64,000 bases of DNA from positions 62,001 to 126,000 of the IMG/VR virus record IMGVR_UViG_3300023174_000039, one strand, 5' to 3'. A model generated the notes under the pieces. The model had not been told where the DNA came from. It made no database searches and saw nothing but the letters and a program-made list of their open reading frames with translations. Positions 1-9,166 of this stretch are shown here, piece by piece. The stretch comes from a virus. Both the position numbers and the translations under genes were made by a program. The stretch's first letter is position 1, and each line of letters starts with the position of its first letter.

Positions 1-1
1 T

Positions 2-268
2 CCTGCCTTGGCACAGCACTGGCAACATCACGGTTATAGACCCTACAGACCTTATGGACCTCCTGTATACAGTGGCGGTGGTTGGGTGGCACCACTCATA
101 ATTGGTGGTGTAGTGGGTGCGGCAATTGCCAATCGTCCTGTGCCGGCAGAAACTGTGATTGTGCAGAGACAACCCGTAATTGTGCAACAGCAAGAATCAT
201 GCACAGCTTGGAAAGAAATACAAACATCGGATGGTAACACCTACCGAGAAAGAACCTGTACACAATAA
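2..268 (+). CDS. 5'-truncated small protein with a hydrophobic glycine segment
   Basis: The frame is already open at the window edge, so the gene probably begins upstream; a TTG at position 8 is the only visible candidate start. The visible part begins His/Tyr/Pro-rich, then has a hydrophobic Gly/Val/Ala stretch (about residues 27-42) that could be a glycine-zipper membrane segment, then a Gln/Val-rich linker and a C-terminal part with two cysteines. It ends one base before the IscU start. I do not recognise the family. It could be a small envelope-associated protein. Confidence 0.5.
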   Translation, partial: PALAQHWQHHGYRPYRPYGPPVYSGGGWVAPLIIGGVVGAAIANRPVPAETVIVQRQPVIVQQQESCTAWKEIQTSDGNTYRERTCTQ

Positions 269-269
269 T

Positions 270-662
270 ATGGCATACTCACAAAAAGTTGTAGACCACT
301 ACGAAAACCCACGCAACGTGGGTTCCTTCTCCAAGGACGACACTGACATTGGCACAGGCATGGTAGGTGCTCCTGCCTGCGGTGATGTAATGAAATTGCA
401 GATCAAAGTTGTAGATGGAATAATTACAGATGCACGATTTAAAACATATGGCTGCGGGTCAGCCATTGCATCAAGTTCATTGATCACTGAAATGGTCAAA
501 GGCATGACACTAGATAATGCTTCACAAATTAAAAACTCAGAAATTGCTGAAGAACTAGCACTACCTCCTGTAAAAATACACTGTAGTATTCTTGCAGAAG
601 ATGCTATCAAAGCCGCAGTTGAAGACTACAGAAAGAAACATGACACAACGCATCTTAATTGA
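270..662 (+). CDS. iscU: IscU-type Fe-S cluster assembly scaffold
   Basis: This 130-residue protein matches the length and near-complete sequence pattern of proteobacterial IscU, the scaffold on which [2Fe-2S] clusters are built before transfer to carriers. The three cluster-ligating cysteines are present in their usual settings (PACGD with the labile-cluster Asp, YGCGSA and HCS). The HscA-recognition motif is conserved as LPPVK. I start it at ATG 270, because the open frame further upstream overlaps the preceding gene. Its end overlaps the radical SAM start by 23 bases. No cysteine desulfurase is visible, so sulfur may come from host IscS or from a gene upstream of the window. Confidence 0.95.
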   Translation: MAYSQKVVDHYENPRNVGSFSKDDTDIGTGMVGAPACGDVMKLQIKVVDGIITDARFKTYGCGSAIASSSLITEMVKGMTLDNASQIKNSEIAEELALPPVKIHCSILAEDAIKAAVEDYRKKHDTTHLN

Positions 663-1539
663 CAAACTGGAATTTTATGTTACAAACGTTTGTAACTTGA
701 CCTGCAACGGGTGTAACCGCTACAATAATTATAAATTTGCCGGATGGCAAAGTTGGGACGAATATGGCCCCATACTAGAACGCTGGGCAGAAAAAATTGA
801 TATCCGCCATCCTGTTATTCTTGGCGGCGAGCCATTGCTCAATCCAGAAATCAACAAGTGGGTGGAAGGACTAAAACGCTTGTGGCCCGACCATTCCGGC
901 GTACAAATTCAGAGCAACGGCACACGAATTGACAAGGTCAAGGGTTTGTATGAAGCTCTGGGCAACGGGCAAGGACACTGGATTGGTATCAGCATACACA
1001 ATCCCGACGACAAAGAAGAAATCTTTTCACGCATTAGAAACTTCTTGACAGCACCCATTACAGAAACCAGTGATCCCAATCATCCCATTGGTTCAGACTT
1101 TCAGTTTACTGACGTAAACAAAAACTATGTGCATGCCTGGATGAGCAACAAGTTTGTACAAAGTAATATTTTAGAATTGCCCAATGGAAGATTTGGACTG
1201 TACAACAGCGATCCTGTCAAGGCACATGACAATTGTGCCTTTGCTAGATTTAAAAACTATCACATGATCCGTGGCAAGATCTACAAGTGCGGCCCTGCTG
1301 CCTTGATGCCAGAATTTGATGAGCAGTATCAATTTGATATCTCGGACGAAGATCGATTGTTGATGAAAGGTTACAAGCCCTTGGCCATTGACGAGTTTGA
1401 CACACGTGGTGCTGAGTTCTTGGGCAATATTGACAATGTGATTGATCAATGCAAATTTTGCCCAGAATCATATGACTACAAACCTATTACTTTCACCAAC
1501 TTGAAAAAGAACTGGAAGAAAGATGATGTTGTAGCATGA
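640..1539 (+). CDS. Radical SAM enzyme in the Fe-S operon
   Basis: About 299 residues. The N-terminal CNLTCNGC segment is the CX3CX2C motif that binds the [4Fe-4S]-SAM cluster, followed by a GGEP motif for SAM binding. Further cysteines sit late in the chain (a CGP motif near residue 210 and CKFC near residue 280), so an auxiliary cluster or SPASM/twitch-like end is possible. The substrate is unknown. It sits between IscU and an A-type carrier with overlapping ends, suggesting that the operon matures this enzyme's clusters. ATG 640 is preferred over an upstream start at 592, which would lie deep within iscU. Confidence 0.85.
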   Translation: MTQRILIDKLEFYVTNVCNLTCNGCNRYNNYKFAGWQSWDEYGPILERWAEKIDIRHPVILGGEPLLNPEINKWVEGLKRLWPDHSGVQIQSNGTRIDKVKGLYEALGNGQGHWIGISIHNPDDKEEIFSRIRNFLTAPITETSDPNHPIGSDFQFTDVNKNYVHAWMSNKFVQSNILELPNGRFGLYNSDPVKAHDNCAFARFKNYHMIRGKIYKCGPAALMPEFDEQYQFDISDEDRLLMKGYKPLAIDEFDTRGAEFLGNIDNVIDQCKFCPESYDYKPITFTNLKKNWKKDDVVA

Positions 1540-1859
1540 TCTCTGTAACAGATATTGCAGCCAATAAAATCTTAAAGAGCATTGCCAAACGCGGCCGAGG
1601 GCAAGGCATTCAAGTAGGTGTTAGAACTACAGGTTGCTCAGGCCTGGCCTACGTGCTAGAATATGTAGACAACCCCAACTTACATTGTGTTAGACACTAC
1701 GATAGCAATGGGGTTAGGATATTTGTAGATCCCAAGAACATACCTTATCTTGACGGCATGATTATCGATTTCAAAAGAAATGGCCTCAATGAAGGCTTTG
1801 AATTTATCAACAAAAATGAACGTGACCGCTGTGGTTGCGGAGAATCTTTTCGAGTGTAA
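1536..1859 (+). CDS. iscA: A-type Fe-S carrier (IscA/ErpA family)
   Basis: A 107-residue protein, the usual IscA length. It has the three conserved cysteines of A-type carriers: one in TTGCSG near residue 34 and two in the C-terminal CGCGESF motif. These proteins accept clusters from IscU and pass them to target enzymes. The start ATG overlaps the stop of the radical SAM gene by four bases, so translation is probably coupled. The spacing between Cys pairs is normal, so the protein should be functional. ErpA or a phage-specific A-type carrier are alternative names. Confidence 0.92.
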   Translation: MISVTDIAANKILKSIAKRGRGQGIQVGVRTTGCSGLAYVLEYVDNPNLHCVRHYDSNGVRIFVDPKNIPYLDGMIIDFKRNGLNEGFEFINKNERDRCGCGESFRV

Positions 1860-2578
1860 CTTTGTACAATCCAAAATTTGACTATAAGCCTATCCCACGA
1901 GTTGTGTTAGAAGGCAAACGTTTCTATGCCACCCCAGATGGACGAAACCTTCCTAGTGTAACTACTATACTTGACAAAACCAAAAGTCCAGACAAAATTG
2001 AAGCTCTTAATCGTTGGCGTCGAAGTGTAGGTGTAGAAAAAGCACAGCAGATTACCACTGAAGCGGCCAATCGTGGCACACGTATGCACACCTATCTTGA
2101 ACAGTATGTGCGTGACGGTGCTATCAAAGAACCAGGATCGAACCCTTATTCATGGCCCAGCCATGCCATGGCTCAGGTTGTTGTGGACAAAGGCCTAAAG
2201 AATGTCAGTGAGTTCTGGGGCATTGAAGTGCCCTTGTACTTTCCCGGCATCTATGCAGGCACAACAGATGGTGCAGGGATACACCTAGATGAACAAGCCA
2301 TTCTGGACTACAAGCAAACCAACAAGCCCAAAAAACGTGAATGGATCGAAGACTACTTTGTGCAGTTGTGTGCCTACGCAGAAGCACATAATGAATTGCA
2401 CGGCACAAACATACGCAAGGGCGTTATTCTCATGTGTGTAAAACCTGATCTTGACGAACAATTCAATATCATTAAACCCCCAGAATATCAGGAGTTTGTG
2501 CTAGAGGGTGCAGAGTTTGACCGATACAGAGATTTATGGTGGCGCAAGGTTGAACAGTATTATCTGCTAAATACGTGA
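1835..2578 (+). CDS. PD-(D/E)XK superfamily exonuclease
   Basis: A 247-residue nuclease-like protein. The middle carries the catalytic signature: GTTDGAG (metal-binding Asp) followed about a dozen residues later by ILDYKQTN (D-x-K), as in RecB-like and MGME1-like phage nucleases. An upstream RGTRMHTYLEQY helix corresponds to the G-x-x-x-H element of this group. There are too few cysteines for a Cas4/AddB-type Fe-S cluster. The start is uncertain: TTG 1835 overlaps iscA by 25 bases and TTG 1862 is an alternative just after the iscA stop. It probably acts in phage recombination or degradation of host DNA. Confidence 0.8.
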   Translation: MRRIFSSVTLYNPKFDYKPIPRVVLEGKRFYATPDGRNLPSVTTILDKTKSPDKIEALNRWRRSVGVEKAQQITTEAANRGTRMHTYLEQYVRDGAIKEPGSNPYSWPSHAMAQVVVDKGLKNVSEFWGIEVPLYFPGIYAGTTDGAGIHLDEQAILDYKQTNKPKKREWIEDYFVQLCAYAEAHNELHGTNIRKGVILMCVKPDLDEQFNIIKPPEYQEFVLEGAEFDRYRDLWWRKVEQYYLLNT

Positions 2579-2595
2579 TCAATTGAGGAATCATC

Positions 2596-4398
2596 GTGGC
2601 CATTTTACAAATATCTAGAATTACACAACGAAAAGGTCTTAAAACAGACTTACCTGAGCCATTGGCCTCAGCAGAACTAGGTTGGGCAGTTGATACCAGA
2701 CAACTTTACATCGGCAATGGAGAACTGGCCGAAGGTGCTCCTGCTGTGGGAAACACTGAGGTTTTAACAGAATTTTCTGATTTATTAAGCTACGTTACAG
2801 CCTATACCTATCAAGGCAATGCAGGTGGGTATACTGTGCAAACAGGTGCCACATCAGGTAGTCCGGTAACACAAAGTATTCAAAGTAGACTGGACAGTTA
2901 TGCTATTGTCACAGACTTTGGGGCCACCGGTGACGGTGTTACTGATGACACAGCGGCCATCAATCGAGCACTTTATCAATTGTACTGCCGACAGTCAAAT
3001 CCACAAGTACGCAGAAGTTTGTTTTTTCCTGCAGGAACTTATTTGGTAACCGACACAATATTGGTGCCGCCTTATGCAAAACTATATGGCGAAGGCGCTG
3101 ATTCCAGTATCATATACTTTGAAGTAAATGACTGGGTACCACTCACTGCGTATGCACAAGGAGTATTGGTTCGTTATAATGTGACCGGTAGTTATTATCG
3201 AGCATTGTCTAATGTGCCAGCAGAAGATCCGGCCAGTGCAGGAAGTTCTATTGCGCCAACCAACACTACATATTGGCAACTGAATCAGAGTTCAGTTATA
3301 CCGGGCAATTTGCCTGAGTATGTGGTTAGAACCGCAGATAGTCTACAACAAACAGGGGTAGACATTGGTACAAATGGTGCCACACCCCCGCAGAACGTTG
3401 AAATATCCAGCATGGGATTTGCCACAGCTAATTCTGCCAACGATAGCAGTAGCAGTCACAATATCTGTCTGATTGAAGATATTGATACCATGGCCATAAC
3501 TGATGTTAACTTTACTGGGCCTTTTACACTGGCAAACTCAAGCACTGCCAGTGATAACTTGTCTTGTGTGACATTTGCCAGTACAGGAAGTTTACCATGT
3601 ACACAAATCAACATGGATAGATGTAAATTTAACGGCGCAACATACGGTATACTTGCTGAGCAGGTCATCAATGGTTGCACAGTTAGTAATGGGTATTTTA
3701 ATGTATTGTATCAGGGAGTGGTACTAGATACCAACCCCACTGGTGTGAGAATTGTTGAAAATATTTTTGATAATATCTATCATGAAGGCATAGTGATCTC
3801 AGGTGCCACATTGAATGCATCTGCTTATAATATTTTCTATGATGTTGGCAACATATTCTTGGGTGTGGTTACTACACCAGTGATTGACATTGACACTGAC
3901 AACAATATCAGTATTGGTGACTTGTTTGAACGTAATACTGTTGAATCAACCAGTCATCCCCGAGTGGCGCTGAACAACACAGGATCTATTGTGTTGGGTA
4001 TGAACATTCGTGGAGTGAGTTATCAGACCAATGGTGTTGCTAATACCACTATTGCCAATCAAATGCAATTGGGTGAGTATACTCGCACCACAGGTGTAGC
4101 AGACGTACTGGCAGACAACTCATCTAAAAATTTGTTTGTGGTCAATACTGGATTGAGTGATCCTATTACTGCATTTAAAGTTGACTATACTATCACAAGG
4201 AATTCCGCATTTAGAAGTGGCACCATGAATATTGTGTCTGGCACTGCGTTTACCTATTCAGATGACTATGCAGAAAATTCATCAACCGGAATCACCATGA
4301 TAGCATCGCAGGCAGGTGGCAACGTGACAGTGTCTTACACTTCGACCAGCACTGGTACCGCCGGCGCAATTAAATATTCAATCACTCACTTATCTTGA
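2596..4398 (+). CDS. Tail spike/fibre with pectate-lyase-type beta-helix
   Basis: A 600-residue protein with GTG start preceded by GAGG. The first ~50 residues (RKGLKTDLPEPLASAELGWA and the following LYIGNG) form the short N-terminal segment found in many phage tail fibres. Around residues 105-125 the sequence DFGATGDGVTDDTAAI is the hallmark of the pectate_lyase_3 beta-helix fold. Long stretches of Asn/Thr/Val-rich repeats follow, consistent with a right-handed beta-helix. It probably binds or cleaves a surface polysaccharide of the host. The downstream gene overlaps its stop codon and may encode a partner. Confidence 0.85.
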   Translation: MAILQISRITQRKGLKTDLPEPLASAELGWAVDTRQLYIGNGELAEGAPAVGNTEVLTEFSDLLSYVTAYTYQGNAGGYTVQTGATSGSPVTQSIQSRLDSYAIVTDFGATGDGVTDDTAAINRALYQLYCRQSNPQVRRSLFFPAGTYLVTDTILVPPYAKLYGEGADSSIIYFEVNDWVPLTAYAQGVLVRYNVTGSYYRALSNVPAEDPASAGSSIAPTNTTYWQLNQSSVIPGNLPEYVVRTADSLQQTGVDIGTNGATPPQNVEISSMGFATANSANDSSSSHNICLIEDIDTMAITDVNFTGPFTLANSSTASDNLSCVTFASTGSLPCTQINMDRCKFNGATYGILAEQVINGCTVSNGYFNVLYQGVVLDTNPTGVRIVENIFDNIYHEGIVISGATLNASAYNIFYDVGNIFLGVVTTPVIDIDTDNNISIGDLFERNTVESTSHPRVALNNTGSIVLGMNIRGVSYQTNGVANTTIANQMQLGEYTRTTGVADVLADNSSKNLFVVNTGLSDPITAFKVDYTITRNSAFRSGTMNIVSGTAFTYSDDYAENSSTGITMIASQAGGNVTVSYTSTSTGTAGAIKYSITHLS

Positions 4399-4823
4399 TG
4401 TGGCCCAAGACTTTTGGCGAGAGACTCGCTGCCTGGACTGAACTTCGTCGCCGCTGTGAAACCGGAGATGTTGAGTCTGTGGTAAAAAACATCAACTTCT
4501 GGTGGTTTAGCACTCCATGGCAACCATATCATTTACATTGGGATGATCGAACAAATTGGCCCGATCCCTGGCAACTACTTGAAGATAACTTGTACTGCGG
4601 CCTTGCTCGCGGACTAGGAATCATGTATACTATAGCTATAGTTGACAGACCAGACCTGCAAGACGCAGTGCTTGTAGAGGTGGATAGCGACAATTTAGTC
4701 CTCGTGAGCCAAGGAAAATATATATTGAATTGGGACCGAGACACTGTCGTAAATATCAACCAGAGTCCCAAAAAGACTAGACATCAGATAACACAAAACC
4801 AAATAAAACTACAGATAAAGTAG
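4398..4823 (+). CDS. Conserved phage protein of unknown function
   Basis: A 141-residue protein starting at ATG 4398, which overlaps the tail spike's TGA; a TTG three bases earlier is less likely. The N-terminal half is Trp-rich (NFWWFSTPW, LHWDD). The C-terminal half has alternating hydrophobic residues suggesting a beta-sheet domain, and ends with a basic, Gln-rich tail. I know of no enzyme motif that it matches. Its coupling to the tail spike suggests a virion or assembly role, but its similarity to small proteins of T4-like phages gives no function. Confidence 0.7.
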   Translation: MWPKTFGERLAAWTELRRRCETGDVESVVKNINFWWFSTPWQPYHLHWDDRTNWPDPWQLLEDNLYCGLARGLGIMYTIAIVDRPDLQDAVLVEVDSDNLVLVSQGKYILNWDRDTVVNINQSPKKTRHQITQNQIKLQIK

Positions 4824-4830
4824 GAGTAGA

Positions 4831-7149
4831 ATGAAAATAATAACAGTTGTAAAACGCTCAGGGCGTAGAGAGCCATTGGCATTGGAAAAATGGCAGACAC
4901 AGATTGCTAAAATTTGTGCAGGCACAGCAGACGTAAGTCAAAGCATGGTAGAGATCAAAGCACAATTGCATTTTTATGATGGAATTACCACCAAAGAGAT
5001 TGATGAAATCACGTTGCGGGCCATAGTTGACCTAATTGACGTGGAGTCAAATCCTGATGTGGGGCATACCAATTATCAGTTTGTTGCGGGCAAGCAACGG
5101 CTCAGCATGTTGCGTAAAGATGTGTACGGAAGCTACACACCACCACACTTGTATGAAATAGTAAAAACCAATGTGGCCACTGGACTATACACTCCTGAGT
5201 TGTTGGAGTGGTATTCAGAGGATGATTGGAACCGCATGAACGATATGCTGGATCACTCCAAGGACGAAACATATTCATATGCGGCAATTGAACAACTAAT
5301 AGAAAAGTACTTGGTTAAGAACCGTAGTACCAAACAAATATATGAAACTCCACAAATTAGATACATGGTCGCGGCCGCCACTGTATTTCACTCAGAAGAA
5401 CCGAATTCAGCGAGAATGCGATACATCAAAGAGTACTACACAGCCGCAAGTGACGGGCTATTTACATTGGCCACACCGGTGTTGGCAGGGCTTGGTACAC
5501 CTACTAAACAGTTTAGTAGTTGCGTTCTTATTCGCTCGGATGATGATTTGGACAGTATTTTCGCGTCCGGGGAAATGATGGCCAAGTATGCCAGCAAACG
5601 TGCTGGCATTGGCTTGGAGATTGGACGACTACGTCCATTAGGCTCGCCCATTCGTGGTGGCGAGATCATGCACACAGGCATGATACCCTTCTTGAAGAAG
5701 TGGTTTGGCGACTTAAGAAGTTGCTCACAAGGAGGCATTCGTAATGCAAGTGCTACTGTATTTTATCCCATTTGGCATCATCAGTTTGATGATCTTATCG
5801 TACTTAAAAACAATCAAGGAACAGACGAAACCCGTGTCAGGTTCATGGACTATGGGGTTGTTCTTAGTGCATTCTTCTGGAGAAGATTCAAAAACAAAGA
5901 AAACATAACATTCTTTGATCCCAACCAAGTACCAGACTTGTATGAAGCATTCTATCAAAATACAGAACTCTTTGAAAAACTCTATTGTGAATACGAAAAG
6001 CGCAAAGACTTGCGCACAAAAACAATGAGCGCCGAAGAAGTATTCAAAGGAGGCATCTTGAAAGAACGCACAGACACAGGCCGTATCTATCTTGTGTTTG
6101 TTGACAACGTGATGAAACAAGGACCATTTGATCCTGAGTATCACCCCATTTACCAGAGTAACCTTTGCTGTGAAATTCTTTTACCTACTAAATCCTTTAA
6201 ACGTTTGGATGACAGCGATGGTCGTATCGCTTTGTGTACCTTGGGCTCAATCAATTGGGGTGCGTTCCGCAATCCAGAAGACATGCGCCGTGCTTGCCGC
6301 ATACTGCATCGTAGCCTCAATAACATTCTTGACTATCAAGACTTCTTGTCAATTCAGTCTAAGTTGTCAAACGACGAAATTCGACCTCTCGGAATCGGAG
6401 TCACCAATCTTGCCTACTGGCACGCCAAGCGAAGCTTCCGCTACGGAGAACGAGATTCCTTGGCTGAAGTCAAGACGTGGATGGAACATCAAGCCTACTA
6501 CCTAACTGAAGCATCAGTTGAACTGGCCAAGGAACGTGGTCGTTGCAAAGACTCGGATAAAACACGCTACGGCAAAGGCATCTTCCCTTGGGAATTGCGA
6601 GCCAAGGGTGTCAACGACTTGACAGACTTCACACCTGAACTGAACTGGGAAGGCCTACGTGCAGAAATGCGCAGTTACGGTGTTCGCAATGCCACACAAA
6701 TGGCCATCGCTCCTGTAGAGTCCAGCTCGGTAGTGATCAACTCAACCAATGGTATTGAAATGCCCATGAGCTTGATCTCTGTAAAAGAATCCAAAGCAGG
6801 AAGCCTAACACAAGTGGTGCCCGAATATCACAAGTTGAAAAACAAATATCAACAGATGTGGGCACAGAAAGACTGTGACGGTTACTTGAAGACCGCGGCT
6901 GTGTTAGCGGCCTATATTGATCAAAGCATTAGTACCAACACATTCTACAATCCCGCACACTTTGCTGACCGTAAGGTGCCCACAACCTTGATTGCCAAGA
7001 ACTTGATGCAGGCACATTACTGGGGATTGAAAACATTCTACTACAGCTTGATCAACAAAGCAGGATCAAAACAAAAGGCCGACGAGGCAGCTCCTTTGGA
7101 GGAAATTGATTTTGATCTTGAAGAAGACTGCGAAGCATGTAAGCTATGA
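4831..7149 (+). CDS. nrdA: Class Ia ribonucleotide reductase, large subunit
   Basis: At 772 residues this is full length for NrdA, which reduces ribonucleoside diphosphates to supply dNTPs. The N-terminus (KRSGRREPL) begins an ATP-cone regulatory domain. The active-site cysteines appear as SSCVLI (first redox Cys) and NLCCEI (thiyl-radical Cys with the Glu two residues on). The C-terminal tail ends CEACKL, the swinging Cys pair re-reduced by glutaredoxin or thioredoxin. A glutaredoxin gene follows nearby and nrdB is one small gene downstream, so the module is complete. An AGGAG-like site precedes the ATG. Confidence 0.97.
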   Translation: MKIITVVKRSGRREPLALEKWQTQIAKICAGTADVSQSMVEIKAQLHFYDGITTKEIDEITLRAIVDLIDVESNPDVGHTNYQFVAGKQRLSMLRKDVYGSYTPPHLYEIVKTNVATGLYTPELLEWYSEDDWNRMNDMLDHSKDETYSYAAIEQLIEKYLVKNRSTKQIYETPQIRYMVAAATVFHSEEPNSARMRYIKEYYTAASDGLFTLATPVLAGLGTPTKQFSSCVLIRSDDDLDSIFASGEMMAKYASKRAGIGLEIGRLRPLGSPIRGGEIMHTGMIPFLKKWFGDLRSCSQGGIRNASATVFYPIWHHQFDDLIVLKNNQGTDETRVRFMDYGVVLSAFFWRRFKNKENITFFDPNQVPDLYEAFYQNTELFEKLYCEYEKRKDLRTKTMSAEEVFKGGILKERTDTGRIYLVFVDNVMKQGPFDPEYHPIYQSNLCCEILLPTKSFKRLDDSDGRIALCTLGSINWGAFRNPEDMRRACRILHRSLNNILDYQDFLSIQSKLSNDEIRPLGIGVTNLAYWHAKRSFRYGERDSLAEVKTWMEHQAYYLTEASVELAKERGRCKDSDKTRYGKGIFPWELRAKGVNDLTDFTPELNWEGLRAEMRSYGVRNATQMAIAPVESSSVVINSTNGIEMPMSLISVKESKAGSLTQVVPEYHKLKNKYQQMWAQKDCDGYLKTAAVLAAYIDQSISTNTFYNPAHFADRKVPTTLIAKNLMQAHYWGLKTFYYSLINKAGSKQKADEAAPLEEIDFDLEEDCEACKL

Positions 7150-7397
7150 AAATGTATTGGAGAGGAATTGTTACTGGCATATTAATATATTACATAGCTG
7201 GTATATTAATGTCATGTGTAACTGACCTTTACTATTACTATTTGCAGTGGGGTGCTAGTACTAAGGATTCAATTGAGGCCGGGCCTATTAAATTAACATT
7301 AAGTAATGCCACAGATTGGATCACAATATTTAAAATGATGTTCACATTGTTAGGAACATACGCAGGTATTAAAATAATTAACAAAGTAATAAAATGA
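7146..7397 (+). CDS. Small two-helix membrane protein between nrdA and nrdB
   Basis: An 83-residue protein whose ATG overlaps the nrdA stop and whose stop overlaps the nrdB start (ATGA junctions at both ends), so it is translated with the reductase subunits. Two hydrophobic segments are visible, roughly residues 8-27 and 60-78, with a Tyr-rich stretch after the first. No known family is recognised. Its position may be incidental, or it may tether nucleotide metabolism to the membrane; nothing in the sequence decides this. Confidence 0.8.
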   Translation: MKMYWRGIVTGILIYYIAGILMSCVTDLYYYYLQWGASTKDSIEAGPIKLTLSNATDWITIFKMMFTLLGTYAGIKIINKVIK

Positions 7398-8503
7398 GTA
7401 AAGCACAATACAATTTAAAAACAAAAACAGATTACTTGAACCGCAAGATGTTTCTGGACCCTGCAGGTCCTGTGACTATTCAACGCTTTGAAGAAGTCAA
7501 ATATCAGAAACTAGCCAAATATGAGCAAGAGGCACGTGGATTCTTTTGGGTACCAGAAGAAATCTCTCTAACCAAAGACTCGCAAGACTTTAAAGATGCA
7601 TCAGATACTGTCAAGCATATCTTTACATCAAATCTGCTTCGACAAACAGCTTTGGACAGTTTGCAAGGACGTGGACCCACCCAGGTGTTCACTCCTGTAT
7701 GCTCAATTCCTGAACTAGAAAGTTTGATGTACAACTGGGGATTCTTTGAAACTAACATTCACAGCCGCAGTTATAGTCACATCATTCGCAATATCTACAA
7801 TGTGCCCAAGGATGTGTTTAACACTATCCATGACACACAAGAAATTGTTAGCATGGCGTCAAGCGTGGGCAAGTACTACGACGACCTACATCAATTTAAT
7901 TGTATCAAAGAAGTCGACAGCGATCCAAATAACAGCCCGGAAGAAGGCCACATCAAAGCAATTTATATGGCACTACATGCCTCCTACGCACTGGAAGCAT
8001 TCCGCTTTATGGTTAGTTTTGCCACTTCATTGGCCATGGTAGAAAACAAGATCTTCATTGGCAACGGCAATATCATTCAACTAATCTTGCAAGACGAACT
8101 GCTACACAAAGAGTGGACTGCATTTTTGATCAATCAAGTTGTGAAAGAAGATCCACGCTTTGCTGCCGCCAAAGCAGAATGCGAAGCAGAAGTATATCAA
8201 CTGTACTTGGATGTGATCCGTGAAGAAAAAGAGTGGGCCGACTACTTGTTTAAACATGGCCCTGTGATTGGACTCAACGCCAACATCTTGAGAGACTTTG
8301 TGGACTACACTGCCAAGAACGCACTCAACGAAATTGGTATCAAGTACCAGGAACCTGCACCCAAGAGCACGCCTATCCCTTGGTTTAACAAACACGTTGA
8401 CACCAGCAAGAAACAAACTGCACTGCAGGAGAACGAATCGACTAATTATGTTATCGGCATAATGAGCGACAGCATTGACTATGAGGAGTTACCAGACCTA
8501 TGA
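7394..8503 (+). CDS. nrdB: Class Ia ribonucleotide reductase, small subunit
   Basis: A 369-residue ferritin-like protein that houses the di-iron centre and tyrosyl radical. The iron ligand Asp lies in DSLQGR. The Glu/His ligands and the radical Tyr lie in FFETNIHSRSYSHIIRNI, and further Glu/His ligands lie in LQDELLHKEW. The presence of the Tyr in SRSY supports class Ia rather than a Tyr-less class Ic enzyme. The C-terminus ends in an acidic tail, as expected for docking into NrdA. It is coupled by overlap to the genes on both sides. Confidence 0.97.
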   Translation: MSKAQYNLKTKTDYLNRKMFLDPAGPVTIQRFEEVKYQKLAKYEQEARGFFWVPEEISLTKDSQDFKDASDTVKHIFTSNLLRQTALDSLQGRGPTQVFTPVCSIPELESLMYNWGFFETNIHSRSYSHIIRNIYNVPKDVFNTIHDTQEIVSMASSVGKYYDDLHQFNCIKEVDSDPNNSPEEGHIKAIYMALHASYALEAFRFMVSFATSLAMVENKIFIGNGNIIQLILQDELLHKEWTAFLINQVVKEDPRFAAAKAECEAEVYQLYLDVIREEKEWADYLFKHGPVIGLNANILRDFVDYTAKNALNEIGIKYQEPAPKSTPIPWFNKHVDTSKKQTALQENESTNYVIGIMSDSIDYEELPDL

Positions 8504-8934
8504 TGCAACAAGATATTAGAAAACATTTAGACAAAATTAACGAGATGATGCAAATCAACGAAGATCCTATCACACAATTTGCCAGTTCAGCACACGAAGA
8601 ATGGCGTCGTAACTTTGATCCTACAGGAACAAAGCCCAGAATCAAAAAGAACAGCGACGGATCTGAAGGCGATATCAATCAGCCATTTGATAAGATTCAC
8701 CCAGACTGGCAAAGAGAAAATCTGGCTGCAGGTAAAGCTGCCGCCGACGCTGTGGCCAAATTCCCTACTGACATGGAAAAAGCCGCAGAGTACATTCACA
8801 TTGAATGGATGAAACGCAATCCCAAGGCTGACTATAATGCGGCACAACATGTGCCATACGATCAACTGCCAGAAGATGAAAAAGAAAAAGATCGTGTGCA
8901 TGTACGCACCATGATGAAACTATTAGGAAAATAA
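8500..8934 (+). CDS. RyR-domain-like protein
   Basis: 144 residues. The C-terminal half (about residues 88-142) fits the ryanodine-receptor (RyR) repeat: a helix with IHIEWMKRN, then VPYDQLPEDEKEKDR. The N-terminal half (residues 25-80) has a similar arrangement (AHEEWRRN, then HPDWQRENL), so it may be a second, diverged copy. RyR-like domains in phages and bacteria are of unknown function, and nucleotide binding has been suggested for some. The start overlaps the nrdB stop, which ties it to nucleotide metabolism. Confidence 0.7.
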   Translation: MMQQDIRKHLDKINEMMQINEDPITQFASSAHEEWRRNFDPTGTKPRIKKNSDGSEGDINQPFDKIHPDWQRENLAAGKAAADAVAKFPTDMEKAAEYIHIEWMKRNPKADYNAAQHVPYDQLPEDEKEKDRVHVRTMMKLLGK

Positions 8935-8935
8935 A

Positions 8936-9166
8936 ATGCAAGCTATTATATGGAGCAAATATCACTGTCCCTATTGCGATCAAGCAAAGGCACTGTTAAA
9001 ACAAAAGGGTATCCCATTTGAAGAGAAGAAAATTGGAGATGGATATACCCGAGAAGAATTGCTAGAAGCAATCCCTTCAGCACGAACGGTACCACAAATT
9101 ATCCTAGACGGAGAATTGATTGGTGGGTTTACAGAACTCAAAGAAAAATTAACAGAAAGCACATGA
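8936..9166 (+). CDS. grx: Glutaredoxin
   Basis: A 76-residue thioredoxin-fold protein with the dithiol active site CPYC near residue 12, the cis-proline motif TVPQI and the glutathione-binding GGFTEL segment. Length and motifs are those of small phage glutaredoxins. The likely job is to re-reduce the C-terminal cysteine pair of the NrdA encoded about 1.8 kb upstream in the same operon. Its stop codon overlaps the next start. Confidence 0.93.
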   Translation: MQAIIWSKYHCPYCDQAKALLKQKGIPFEEKKIGDGYTREELLEAIPSARTVPQIILDGELIGGFTELKEKLTEST

